Part shown: positions 1 to 9,127 of the stretch, one piece after another
Numbering within the stretch: the stretch's first letter is position 1
Layout of the letters: the number at the start of each line of letters is the position of its first letter
From: Patescibacteria group bacterium UBA6263
Lineage (GTDB): Bacteria > Patescibacteriota > Gracilibacteria > Absconditabacterales > Absconditicoccaceae
DNA: 19,357 nucleotides
Direction: 5' to 3'
NCBI GenBank assembly: GCA_002441085.1
Contig: DJVF01000037.1
Coordinates: 1-19,357 of the forward strand
Made by a program: the position numbers and the translations under genes
The notes under the pieces: model-generated
Seen by the model: the letters and a program-made list of their open reading frames with translations, nothing else
Database searches by the model: none
Told to the model about the DNA's origin: nothing

Positions 1-470
1 TTTTCCATCACTTTGTATTGCTATAGAATTAACCCAATTATTAAATCAATCTCATATATCAAAACTCGTGTCTTTGGATCAATCTTCATTTAATCTGATT
101 ATATAATTTGAGCTTACTCATTGGTAACTCGTAAAAGATCAAGCAACTATTATTTTACCACCACTTTGTATTGCTAACGAATAAACAGAATTATTAAATC
201 AATCTCATATATTAAAACTTGTATCTTTGGATCAATCTTCATTTAATCTAATAATTCTATTGGCTGCTACTCATTGATATGTCGTAAATTGCCCACCAAC
301 TATTATTTTACCATTATCTTGGATAACTATAGACTCCACATTTCGATCAAATCAATCTCACATATCAAAACTCGTGTCTTTGGATCAATCTTCATTTAAT
401 CTGATTATATAATTTGAGCTTACTCATTGGTAACTAGTGAATTCTCATCCAAGCAATATTTTACCATCAT
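1..470. repeat. Tandem 153-bp coding repeats
   Basis: The delta-60 units repeat in the DNA with a period of 153 bp (51 codons). Equivalent points fall near 76, 229 and 382. The first and third visible copies, 306 bp apart, are almost identical over about 85 bp (about 46-130 and 352-436), while the middle copy differs more. This suggests recent duplication or gene conversion between alternate repeats. Confidence 0.85.
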
Positions 471-645
471 TTTGCATAGCTATAGATTTTGTGGGTCCCT
501 GAAGTCAAACTGGGATACCAGTATCAAAAGCAGGGTTGATATTTGCCCGATTGGCAAATACCATATTATATGGCAATACAACCATAGCCGCTATAAATAC
601 AGCTAATAATTTGTAAATAAATTTTTTACTTGAAGTATAAATCAT
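1..645 (-). CDS. Secreted delta-60 repeat (beta-propeller-like) protein, N-terminal part
   Basis: The frame opens with UGA=Gly from ATG at 645 and runs off the left edge after 215 codons, so the C-terminus is missing. Residues 1-31 are a signal peptide: Lys pair at 7-8, hydrophobic core 13-24, likely cleavage after the Ala in VFA-N. After a short linker come repeats of 51 residues of the type SIAIQ.DGKI.VGG.FT.YQG....IIRLNEDGS.D.SFD.GDGF. This matches the delta-60 repeat (TIGR02608), which is thought to form propeller-like blades in surface or secreted proteins. About 3.5 repeats are visible. No Shine-Dalgarno precedes the ATG, but a consensus promoter does (680-708). The specific role is unknown; adhesion or surface binding is a guess from the family. 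The gene is divergent from the M16 peptidase. Confidence 0.88.
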
Positions 646-679
646 TTTGTTTTAGGAGAAATAAAATTAGAACAATCAT

Positions 680-708
680 ATTATATATATAAAAAATTTA
701 TTTGTCAA
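680..708 (-). promoter_or_regulatory. Consensus sigma70 promoter of the delta-60 gene
   Basis: On the minus strand TTGACA (708-703) is followed by a 17-bp spacer and TATAAT (685-680). Both hexamers are perfect. Transcription should begin near 673, giving a 5' leader of about 28 nt. An A-rich tract with GTATACTAAAA lies just upstream, like an UP element, and recurs upstream of the promoter at 18511-18539. Confidence 0.8.
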
Positions 709-835
709 TTTTTAGTATACTTTTTTATTTATGTCAATATAACTCGAAAAATATACCTACAGAAATAATAGATAAAGACTTGCAACAAAGCCAGAATTTA
801 TTATTAGTTGGATTGTGATTTTATTTTTTATTTGG

Positions 836-842
836 AAAGGAG
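836..842 (+). promoter_or_regulatory. Shine-Dalgarno AAAGGAG before the M16 gene
   Basis: AAAGGAG is the only strong ribosome-binding site seen in the window. It lies only 2 nt before the ATG at 845, which is short. The in-frame TTG at 854 would be spaced 11 nt away and could be the true start; GTG at 815 is also in frame but lies before the site. Confidence 0.55.
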
Positions 843-844
843 AT

Positions 845-2068
845 ATGAATTATTTGGTAGAAAAGATAAATGGATTGGAAATTGTTTTGGTCCCTATGGA
901 AGATAGCAATTCTACTACTGTACAGATAATGTGCAAAGCAGGTAGCATATATGAAAATAGAGGAAACAATGGTATAAGCCATTTTTTGGAACATTTATTT
1001 TTTAAATGAGGTAAAAAATACCCTACTCCCCAATCTGTAGCTCAGGCTGTAGACAAATTTGGAGGAGAATTTAATGCATATACAGGAGAAGAATACGCAT
1101 GATATTATGTCAAATGTGCGCCAAATTTTGTAAATGATGCTATAGACGTACTGGGAGATATGATGATACACCCACAATTCCCCAAAGAAGAACTAGAGAG
1201 AGAAAAATGAGTAGTCATACAAGAGCTCAAAATGTATGAAGACAATCCGATGGCTTTGGTAATGGAAAAACGACAGACATTTTTTTTGTGAGACAATAGT
1301 TATGGTCGACCTATAATATGAACCATAGAAAATATAAATAGTTTTGATCAAGATATGTTGTTTGAGCACAAAGCCAATCTGTATACCAAAGATAATTTGA
1401 TAATATCTGTAGCAGGCAAGATACAAGATATACAAGGGCTCAAAAATTTATTGGTGAAAACATTTGGATCTTTGCCAGCAAATAAAAAATTGGATAAACC
1501 TGAATTTAAACAAATATTACCAGCCGAGAATAAATGATTTTGGGACAAAAAAACTGAACAAAATCATTTGGTAATTTCGGCAGTTGGATTTGATGGTAAT
1601 GATGAGAGAAGATACGCTGCCAATGTATTGGCAACTATAATATGAGGTAATATGTCGTCTAGATTGTTTCAAAATATCAGAGAAAAACAGGGTCTGTGTT
1701 ATTATATCAGAGCATCTCACAATAGTAATCAGGATTTTGGTACTTTTTTGATTAGAGCAGGTATAGATAAAAGTAGATTTGAATTTGGACTAGAAAAAAT
1801 ATATGAGGAAATAGATAGGATAGCTCAATGAGATTTTAGTCAAGAAGAATTTGATAATGCAATATGATACAATGTAGGTCAAATCCAAATGTGAATAGAA
1901 AGTTCTAGCGAAATGTCCAATTTTGTTTGATCACAATATTTGATATACAACAAAATTGAAACCCTACAAGACATACTATCTAGATATCAAAATCTGACTA
2001 TCAAACAAGTACAAGATTTGGCTGGAATGTTGAACAAAAATAATTTGTATCTATATTGGATAGAATAA
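845..2068 (+). CDS. M16 family zinc metallopeptidase (processing-peptidase-like)
   Basis: This 407-residue protein is about the usual length of a single-chain bacterial M16B peptidase. It carries the inverted zinc motif HxxEH as HFLEH at residues 46-50 (after NGIS), followed by FKGGKKYPT and the GGEFNAYTGEE segment. The further glutamates of the active site fall in the region EREKGVVIQELKMYEDNP, from about residue 116 on. The second half has the inactive-lobe signatures GGNMSSRLFQNIREKQGLCY. M16 enzymes cut short unstructured peptides inside a clamshell chamber; the substrate here is unknown. Several conserved glycines are TGA codons (first at 1007), so with the standard code the gene looks broken, which it is not. 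It converges on the coiled-coil gene at 2092, with no clear terminator in the 23-bp gap. Confidence 0.93.
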
Positions 2069-2091
2069 ATTAAGAATACAGAATTAGAAAA

Positions 2092-3306
2092 TTAGGATTT
2101 GGATTTTAGGATTATTTGTTCTATATCTTTGAGATTATCTTTCAACTGAGACAGATCATCAACATCAGGATTAAGGGAAGATATTTTTTTTTGGTGTTCA
2201 TCTTGGAATGCAGTAAATAATGTTTTTATATAACGCACAAATTTGGGGAATAATTTTTGATCATTTTGATATTTGACGATCCATTGATGGAAGATACTAA
2301 ATGGAGATATAGGTCAGTATTTTTGCTCTAATCTAAGATATGCTCTGTCATAATTGGCTATAGCCAATGATTGATCAGTGAATTGGATCTGAGATAAAAA
2401 CAAATCTAAATCTGTTTGATATTGAGTCAAAATATTTTCTAAGTCATTCAACTGGACTTGCACTATTCATATAATATCTTGGAGATCCTCAAATCTTTTG
2501 CTGAGTTTATTTTGAGCTCATTGCAAAAGATTGGAATCTATAACTTTGTTGGTGAATGTAAGCTCTTGTAGATTTTGCAATTTAGCTCCAAGTATCCTAA
2601 AGTTTGTTGCGCGAGATATATCAGAAATAATAGAATTTAATTGTCTTTTGAACTGCATATCTTTGACATTGTATCATAAGGTTTGGATTTCTTGAGCTAA
2701 TGTAAGTATCTCTTTTTGTAGTAATTTATAATCATTTTGTTTGGACTGAGAGGATTGGATAGTATAATATTGACTCCTAATAGCATCATAAATATTGGAA
2801 AAAGTATTGAATGTGGTCTGTATCTCAGAGCGATTTTTTTGTCATTTAGTGAGTGGGGACTTGGTATGTGTCAACTTTTGTTGGTTTCTAAATATGATTA
2901 TTTTGTCATCGACAAATATAATTCTAGCGGACTTTTTATCCAATAGTCTAGCTGGTTTGAAAATAGATTCTAATTTGCTTTGGATTTGTGGATCATATGA
3001 ATCCAAGTCAAATAGTTCTATAAAGTTTTGTGGTAATTTATGAGGATCAAAGACTATATAAGACTGAAATAAATCATATATTTGTTTGTTATGCTGAGAA
3101 TCATTTTTTTTGAATAAAGAAGTATTTCACTTGAAAAAATATTCTTTGGAAGATAGTGCTCTTTGGAGATTGAGATACAACTGGGAAGATATAATTTCTT
3201 TGGATTGAGTCCGTGGAAAGACAGCCTTGATAGGAAAAATATGTCAGGATTCTATTCATTTTTTTTGTTTAGGATTTGGTGATTGTGTGGACATAGATAT
3301 TAGCAT
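2092..3306 (-). CDS. Coiled-coil protein of unknown function
   Basis: The frame from ATG at 3306 to TAA at 2094-2092 gives 404 residues; a second in-frame ATG at 3294 would give 400. Neither has a Shine-Dalgarno. The N-terminal third is mixed (FPIKAVFPRTQSKEIISSQL, then a region with IIFVDDKIIIF). From about residue 130 to the end it is rich in Gln, Lys, Glu and Leu with heptad-like spacing, indicating long helices or coiled coils. There is no signal peptide, membrane segment or nucleotide-binding motif. The start lies 10 nt after the stop of the larger coiled-coil gene upstream, so the two are very likely one transcript and may act together. I do not recognise the family. Confidence 0.82.
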
Positions 3307-3316
3307 AAAATAAATA

Positions 3317-6121
3317 TTATTCTGGATTTTTGCGAGGTCTTCATCTTTTCTTTTTTTCTCATCAGACTATATTAGAAGGAGAATTTTGGGTTTGAGCTAT
3401 TCTATAAGCAACCTTTTGTTTGGCTCATTCATATTTTTCAAATTCTGATCTATAGGTTTCCACTCTGACTACCAAATCTGGACTGTCAGAATATTTTTTT
3501 CTAAATTCTTCAAGTTTTTCAAGGAACTCTTCATAAGTATCGCATATATCCAATCTAATTTTTTCTATAGAATTTTTTCTTGTTGGGAAATCGTTTATAT
3601 TGTGAGCGTGAGCGTATAATTTTTTTCAATGATTTTTGGCTTCATGAAATCATGATGGTCATGTAGTACATTTGGGATTTTGGATCACTATCGTTGCTCT
3701 CTTGTATTCAAAATTCTTGGTTCATCCAGTTCATCTTGGAATAGCTATAGTCCTTGGCATATCAGGATTGATTGTAATTATTTTTATTGAATCAGGATCT
3801 GATAGTGGTTTGGGCTTACATGGTCATATCAAATCTTTGGGTGTAGTAATTATAGAATCATGGTCTCTATTGGCTTCCATAAAATTATAAAACAAATATG
3901 TCCTGAGCATTTCATAGTTTTTATCTCAGATAATATATTTTAATCAATCAGAATTTATTCAGTCCAATGATATTTCACAATTTTTGTCTATGATTATAGG
4001 AGTCAACTCTGGGAATACAAATGTAGTACCGACTATGTCTCAGTCTTTGAATAAAAGAAAATCTAATAAATCTTTGATCTTATCTTTTTCTGGAATATTT
4101 TGTCAATTTTTACATAGTGAGCTTTTGATTCTTTCATAATTTTTAAAATCTGAAACATGGAATAGTCTAATATAAGCCATATAATTTGGGTAATCTGATA
4201 TGTCATAAGATTCAAACATATATTCTCATGATGAGATTGCAAATTTATCAGCAGATATAAGTATAGGATCTATAGATGGTACTTTGAAATCTGATGAGGA
4301 TCTGTACAATTCTGCTCATGCCTTCCAATCTCACTCGTCTATTTTGTTTTCTAAAAATAAATTTTTGGATATATCATATATATTTTTGCATATTATAAAA
4401 TAGGCAAGTTTTTTCAACATATCAAATAGACACAAAACTCTAGAAGTTTTGGTTTGGGTTGAAGATAGTTTGGAATAAATATTGGTTTGTGACCCAATCT
4501 TTTGAATAATTTCTTTGGCTTCTACATTTTCACGAATAAGATTTCATATATCATTATATGCTGTTAGTAAGTTGTTTTTTTGTTCGATATCTTCTATGAT
4601 ATTTAAACTAAATGTTTCCATATACATTTTATCCACAATGTGTCATAATATTTTATCCAAAATTTCTATAGTATTTATATCTCTTGATTTGTAAGTTTCT
4701 TGAAAATATGTCTGTATTGTCCGTATTATATTTTGGAATATCATAATCTGTTGTAATACATCTTTTCATAAATTATTTTTTTCTACCAAATCTAGTATAT
4801 TATCGGTCAATTCATTTAACTCATCTGCATATCTATTTGATATATCTTTTATATTATCTTGCAAAGAATCTGGATATCTTTGTAAATTATCTACAAAATC
4901 ATTTATTAATTGATTTATAAAAATTATATTATCTTCAAATCACTCGAAACTTATAGCTCTTGTAGAATTGAACAAATTGACGATTTTTTGTAATTTGATT
5001 AATAAATCTTTGTCCAAACTCAAATAACTAGAATACAATTCTTTTTTTTTAGGATCTGAAAGAATAGATTCTATGTCTTTTTCACTTATACTTGAAATAT
5101 TTTTAGATATATTGATCAATGATATATTGTAATCCAACATAATGGTATTTAATGTTGTTCAAAATTTTTTGAGTTTTTTAGCATCTTTCTTTTTGTTTAT
5201 TTGATTTTGATAATTATAAATATCTTGAAGAGTAATTTCTCATTGTTTCTTGAATAATGGATGACTAGCAAGTTCTCTAATTTCATCAAGATGTGGAAAG
5301 TATGTCTTGTTTCGGCTCAATGTAGATTTGTATATATAATCAAGATCTCTGTAATCAACCTTTATATCTATCTGTTTATCTGCAGATTCTATGTAATTAT
5401 TATAGTTTACAAATGCCTGCTCAAGAGTAGCTATTATTTCTTTTGAATATTTAGTCTGGTAATTTCACAAATTCATAGAGATATAGTTTGATTTTTCTGC
5501 GTCAAAAGTAGATTGTAATTGTTGTAATATTTCTGGAATATCCTGAAATTCCTCAAAAGGATATTGATCCTTTGTTTGAGATTCAAAATTTTTAGAAAGT
5601 TTGGATTGCTGATTTTCTTTCTTTAATTCACTTTGTAGGAGTATTTTTGATATTTGTTTACTTTTGGACTCAATATATTGTCCTAGAATATTTTTGAAAT
5701 CTGGGCTTATAGAAATTTCTATATCAGATTTTTGACTATCTAACTTTGTTATATTAGTTTGAATTGCTGATGCTTGATTTTGTATATTTTGTTTATTTTC
5801 TAGTAATTTGTTTTTTTCATTTTCTAATTTATTTAAATTTTGAATAAGTTTAGCAATTTGATTTTTTAAGCTATCTATTCAAGATTTTTGATCTATAAAA
5901 TCTTTTAATTTTAAAATCTGATTTTCTTTTTCTGCAATTTGTCTATCTATATCTCCTATTTCTTTTTGGTTTGTAGAAAATTGGGCATTCAAGTGATCTA
6001 TTTGAGACTGAATATCCAAAACATTCTGTTTAGCCGTTTGTAAATATTCTTGAGAATCAAATGGTTTGGAGGAATCTCAAAAATTTTGGATAAGGTAATC
6101 TGATAGAAATTTATTATTCAT
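3317..6121 (-). CDS. Large coiled-coil protein with C-terminal AT-hook
   Basis: This 934-residue protein starts at ATG 6121 and stops at TAA 3319-3317. Residues about 20-150 are a strong coiled coil (QSQIDHLNAQFSTNQKE onward), and further helical stretches cover much of the middle. The last third is more globular and has an Asp/Pro/Gly-rich part. The C-terminus is GGEKKKRGRPRKNPE: KRGRPRK is a textbook AT-hook, which binds the minor groove of AT-rich DNA. Its Gly is a TGA codon. No Walker A motif is seen, so it is not an SMC or Rad50 ATPase. I do not recognise the rest. DNA binding through the hook is inferred; a chromosome-organising or DNA-scaffold role with the gene at 2092 is speculation. 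Confidence 0.85.
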
Positions 6122-6130
6122 TATATTTTG

Positions 6131-6159
6131 AATTAATACATAAATTTATGTACTGTCAA
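6131..6159 (-). promoter_or_regulatory. Possible promoter with a 16-bp palindrome
   Basis: On the minus strand a perfect TTGACA (6159-6154) is followed, after 17 bp, by a poor -10 (TTAATT, 6136-6131). The spacer is almost wholly a perfect palindrome, TACATAAATTTATGTA (6137-6152), placed where a repressor could act. A second choice lies slightly upstream: TTGAAT, 16 bp, TATATT. Either would drive the two coiled-coil genes. The rest of the gap 6122-6258 shows nothing else. Confidence 0.45.
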
Positions 6160-6258
6160 TATAACAAATCAGGATTAAAATTCAAGTTATTATTGACTTT
6201 TAACACAAAATATGTTGATATAAAATAACAACAAAAAATAAGTATAAATTGATAGTTT

Positions 6259-7137
6259 TTACAAATTCAACTCTAAGCTAATTGGACAATGGTCAGATCA
6301 TTGGACCAAAGATTGGTGTTCAATTTTGGAAATTAATGGCAATATATTTGGTGATACTCGAAAATAATCAAGTCTCCGTCAGACATTTCTAGGCCTAGCT
6401 CATGCACGATAAGATCGTCGAGTATAATGATCTTTTAGATCTGGGTTAAAGTGACGGAAAACATCAGTATATCAATTTTCTTGTAATTTATCCATTTCTG
6501 CTCTTTCTATAGGCAGAAATCAGATTGAATTTTCATTTTCTTTGGGTCTAGCTATATCGATAGGACGATGACAGATATTGAAGTCTCATGTAGTGATGAT
6601 ATTTTCTCAAGAGGATCTAAGCGTATTGATGTAGTCTAGATAATGTTGGTAAAATTTGAGTTTGTATGATAGCATCTCTGTACCATCAGATTTGTCTCAT
6701 CAATTGGGGAAGTAGATGTTTAAAATAGTAAATGACAGTCATTGTGAGTTATGTGAAGCAATCTTATTATTTTCACTTTCTAAGATTGCCGCGTCGCTAT
6801 GCTCCTCGCAATGACTAGTAAAACAGAATCTAGCTTCTACTACTCTGCCGTCTTGGTGGAAATGCTCTATATCTTGAAAATGAGATTTGGATGAAATCAG
6901 ATTTAAGGATTTTTTATATAATGTAGCTGTGCCTGCGTATCAAGGTTTGGTACCTGTATGTCGCACTCGATTGTAATCCGCCATATGAAAGCGAAATTCT
7001 GCAGGAAGTTGAGATTCGAATGCTTTGGTCTCTTGTAGGCAAATTATATCTCGATCATTTTTTTTGACTCGATCATAGAATCATTTTTGGATAACTGCAC
7101 GTATTCAATTGACGTTTCGAGAAGCTATTTTGAGCAT
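6259..7137 (-). CDS. xth: Exodeoxyribonuclease III (AP endonuclease family)
   Basis: This 292-residue protein has the full set of ExoIII motifs: SRNVNGIRA at the N-terminus (Arg where Trp is usual), catalytic Glu36 in CLQETK, IYFPNGG, GDFN with the following HRPIDIARP, and SDHCP near the C-terminus. The family repairs abasic sites by Mg-dependent cleavage 5' of the lesion and degrades 3' ends. Conserved Gly residues in NVNG, PNGG and TGDFN are TGA codons. About 27 residues near 108-134 (SHCEEHSDAAI and following) are not part of the fold: they are the in-frame translation of a GC-rich palindromic element inserted between two beta-strands. The protein therefore probably carries a surface loop and remains active. 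It is 36 nt downstream of the aminotransferase gene. Confidence 0.94.
6737..6816. repeat. Palindromic element inserted within xth
   Basis: This 80-bp imperfect palindrome has outer arms AGTCATTG (6737-6744) and CAATGACT (6809-6816) and further pairing between GCAATCTTA and TAAGATTGC. The right arm contains GCGTCGCTATGCTCCTCGC, far richer in GC than its surroundings. Translated, it gives the HCEEHSDAAI peptide, a sequence often met as spurious or inserted peptide where such intergenic repeats occur in other bacteria. It resembles REP or rickettsial palindromic elements in behaviour. Confidence 0.8.
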
Positions 7138-7173
7138 ATGAATAAAGAATTAATAGATTAAAAGATTAACTAA

Positions 7174-8484
7174 TTATAGATTAGTATTTTCGTATTCTTG
7201 GAATAATTGAGCAAACAAATCTGGGACTAGGTCCATTTTTTGTGGAGTTTCTACATATGCTATTCTCATCTGGGTTTTGCCTGGATTGTTTTCTCATTTA
7301 TCTACAGTATAAAATCCCGCCATAGGAGATACTAGCAAAGTATAGTCTTGATTATCTATACTTACTTTTCATCTTTGTGAACAAAATAATACAAAATCTA
7401 ATGAATCAAATCCTGGTTTAGCGATATTTTTGACATCGACTACTGAGTAAATAGACGCATCAGGACTAGATACAATAATTCATGGTAAAGACTCACGTAA
7501 TTTGATAGTCAGATTTTGCATCATAGTAAAATAATATTTCCTCTGTGTGTTATATCGTTTTTGAAGATCTTGATGAGATTGATGAGCCAATGCTCAGAAA
7601 ATATATTGTCATATAGTATTGGAACATAGTCATGCTGTGTTTTCTGCGACAGACTTGGTATGAAAATTTAAGTTATCTGTCACTAGAGCTCATATCCTGA
7701 GACCACAAGCATTTCGCACTTTGGAAGATGTCTCTATACTGATTCTCCTACCAGTAATTCATGGGACATCGCTTTCATTTAGAGCTCGTATACTAGATGC
7801 TGATTGATCTGTATAGTGTAGTTCTCTATATGCTTCATCACTTATCATCCACATATTATATTTTACACAAAGTTGAGCTATTTTGAGCATAGAATCATGA
7901 TCATAGAAATGACCTGTAGGATTGTCATATGGGATAACAACTATCGCGGATGGTTTTTTTTCGAGAATAATTTTTTCTATTTGAGTCATCTCTGGAAGAG
8001 AAAATTTTCATGAATCTTGCAAATTTCTCCTAATTGAAATAGTTTTTCTTCCAACTCTTTGAGCAAATGCATTGTAATTGGTATAGGCAGCATCTATAAG
8101 CAATAATGGATCTATATCTGTACCAGCGGGTCAACAAACTCATAGCAAAACAAGTTCCATAGCCTGACTTCATCAATCAGTAATCTGTGAATACAATCAC
8201 TTGGTATTACATCAACTGGATGCTATAATATTTAGCACGGCCTCATTTGCTTCCTGAGTACCTACGGTTGCAGTATATTTGACTACTCCGTCTTGAAATG
8301 GACTATTGGGATTTTGGAGATCAAACATTCTCTCTTGCATAGCTGGATGCATTGGTAATGATACATTTCATATAGCTGTATTGATAGCTTGAACACTATC
8401 TGTTCTCTTCATAAATTCTATCTGAGCTTTTCTAATATCAGAAGGCTCTCTAGATAAAAAATGTTGGGATAATTTTGGAGACAT
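7174..8484 (-). CDS. Pyridoxal-phosphate aminotransferase, class I/II
   Basis: The 436-residue product shows the fold-type I aminotransferase order: substrate-side segment with AIGNVSLPMHPAMQ, glycine-rich GGSQAMELVL, a Tyr-containing AAYTNYNAF, IPYDNPTG, DEAYREL (PLP-ring Asp), and ETSSKVRNACGLRIGAL, with Lys255 as the likely PLP Schiff-base lysine and Arg of LRIG as phosphate ligand. The C-terminal TQMRIAYVE supplies the substrate-carboxylate Arg. It transfers amino groups between an amino acid and a 2-oxo acid; the exact substrate (aspartate, alanine or other) cannot be read from sequence. Gly in PTG-like and LRIG positions confirms UGA=Gly. The start ATG has no Shine-Dalgarno; the previous gene ends 37 nt upstream. 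Confidence 0.92.
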
Positions 8485-8521
8485 TAAAAAATTAAAGAAT
8501 TAAAAATCAAATAACTATAAG

Positions 8522-8731
8522 CTAGTATTTTTCTACAATTTGTTTCCGTTCTTCCAATGAGAGTCTTTGCATATCTCAATGAATAATTTCTCAGGAGATC
8601 AGTTTATGCAAAAGATATGGAGCAGCACATTGAGAGCATTTTGTTCATCAGCCAAAAGAGCATCATCACTCCTCTTTTCGAAATTTTAGACAAAATTTTA
8701 ATTCTGAAATATAAACTGAATGATCTTGCAT
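8522..8731 (-). CDS. Small Cys-rich protein of unknown function
   Basis: This 69-residue frame (ATG 8731, stop TAG 8524-8522) contains five in-frame TGA codons, four in two adjacent pairs, so it is invisible under the standard code. The centre reads GGCSFGGGTKCSQCAAPYLL, with cysteines at 14, 24, 32 and 35; CSQC may be half of a small metal site. The C-terminus is a charged helix (LSLEERKQIVEKY). It begins 7 nt after the stop of the DUF6941-like gene, so the two are probably co-translated. I do not recognise a family. Confidence 0.6.
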
Positions 8732-8738
8732 GAAAAAA

Positions 8739-9125
8739 TTATTGTTTTAAAACTTTTTCTACTTCTATGGTATACCTATTGATCTCTTTGGATTCATGAT
8801 AAATAGAAAGTCTAAGCTCTCATTCCTCTTTGATTTCAATTCATTGAAAAATATTTACTCGTTTGTGTTTGAACTTGTCTTTGAAATCAACAGAAATCTT
8901 TTCATCTTTTATCAGAGATTCATTATTAAACAACTTTCGCTCTATATCATAAGTATATGGATCATTGGGCTTTCTTTCAAAAAAGGCTAACATAGCGACC
9001 TTATTGACTACAAAAGGGAATTCTGGACTTGAGAATTTTTCTAGAATATTATAAACTGAAGCTAGTCAAGTAATTTGATCTAGATTGATTCATTCTGACA
9101 AAAGGAGATAATTGCATTTAATCAT
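8739..9125 (-). CDS. DUF6941-like hypothetical protein
   Basis: The 128-residue product starts at ATG 9125, only 2 nt after the AlaRS-half stop, so it is translationally coupled. The order of features, an N-terminal hydrophobic strand with cysteine (IKCNYLLLSEG), ASVYNILEKFSSPEFPFVV, a strand LAFFER, and a C-terminal GELRLSIYHESKEINRYTIEVEKV, resembles the DUF6941 family, small beta-sandwich proteins of unknown role. The assignment rests on pattern memory only. No signal peptide or membrane segment is seen. A shared function with the AlaRS half is not implied by anything but position. Confidence 0.72.
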
Positions 9126-9127
9126 GG

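Larger units (their letters stand above)
646..844. other. Divergent intergenic region
   Basis: This stretch holds the minus-strand promoter at 680-708 and, on the plus strand, the upstream region of the M16 gene. I see no tRNA or protein gene in it. A weak plus-strand -35-like TTGCAA at 780-785 has no convincing -10 partner, so the M16 promoter is not assigned. Confidence 0.6.

Noticed and set aside
815..2068. M16 gene as a pseudogene broken by several stop codons
   Set aside because: All interruptions are TGA at positions where the family has or tolerates Gly, and the same holds for every gene here; the frame is intact in table 25.
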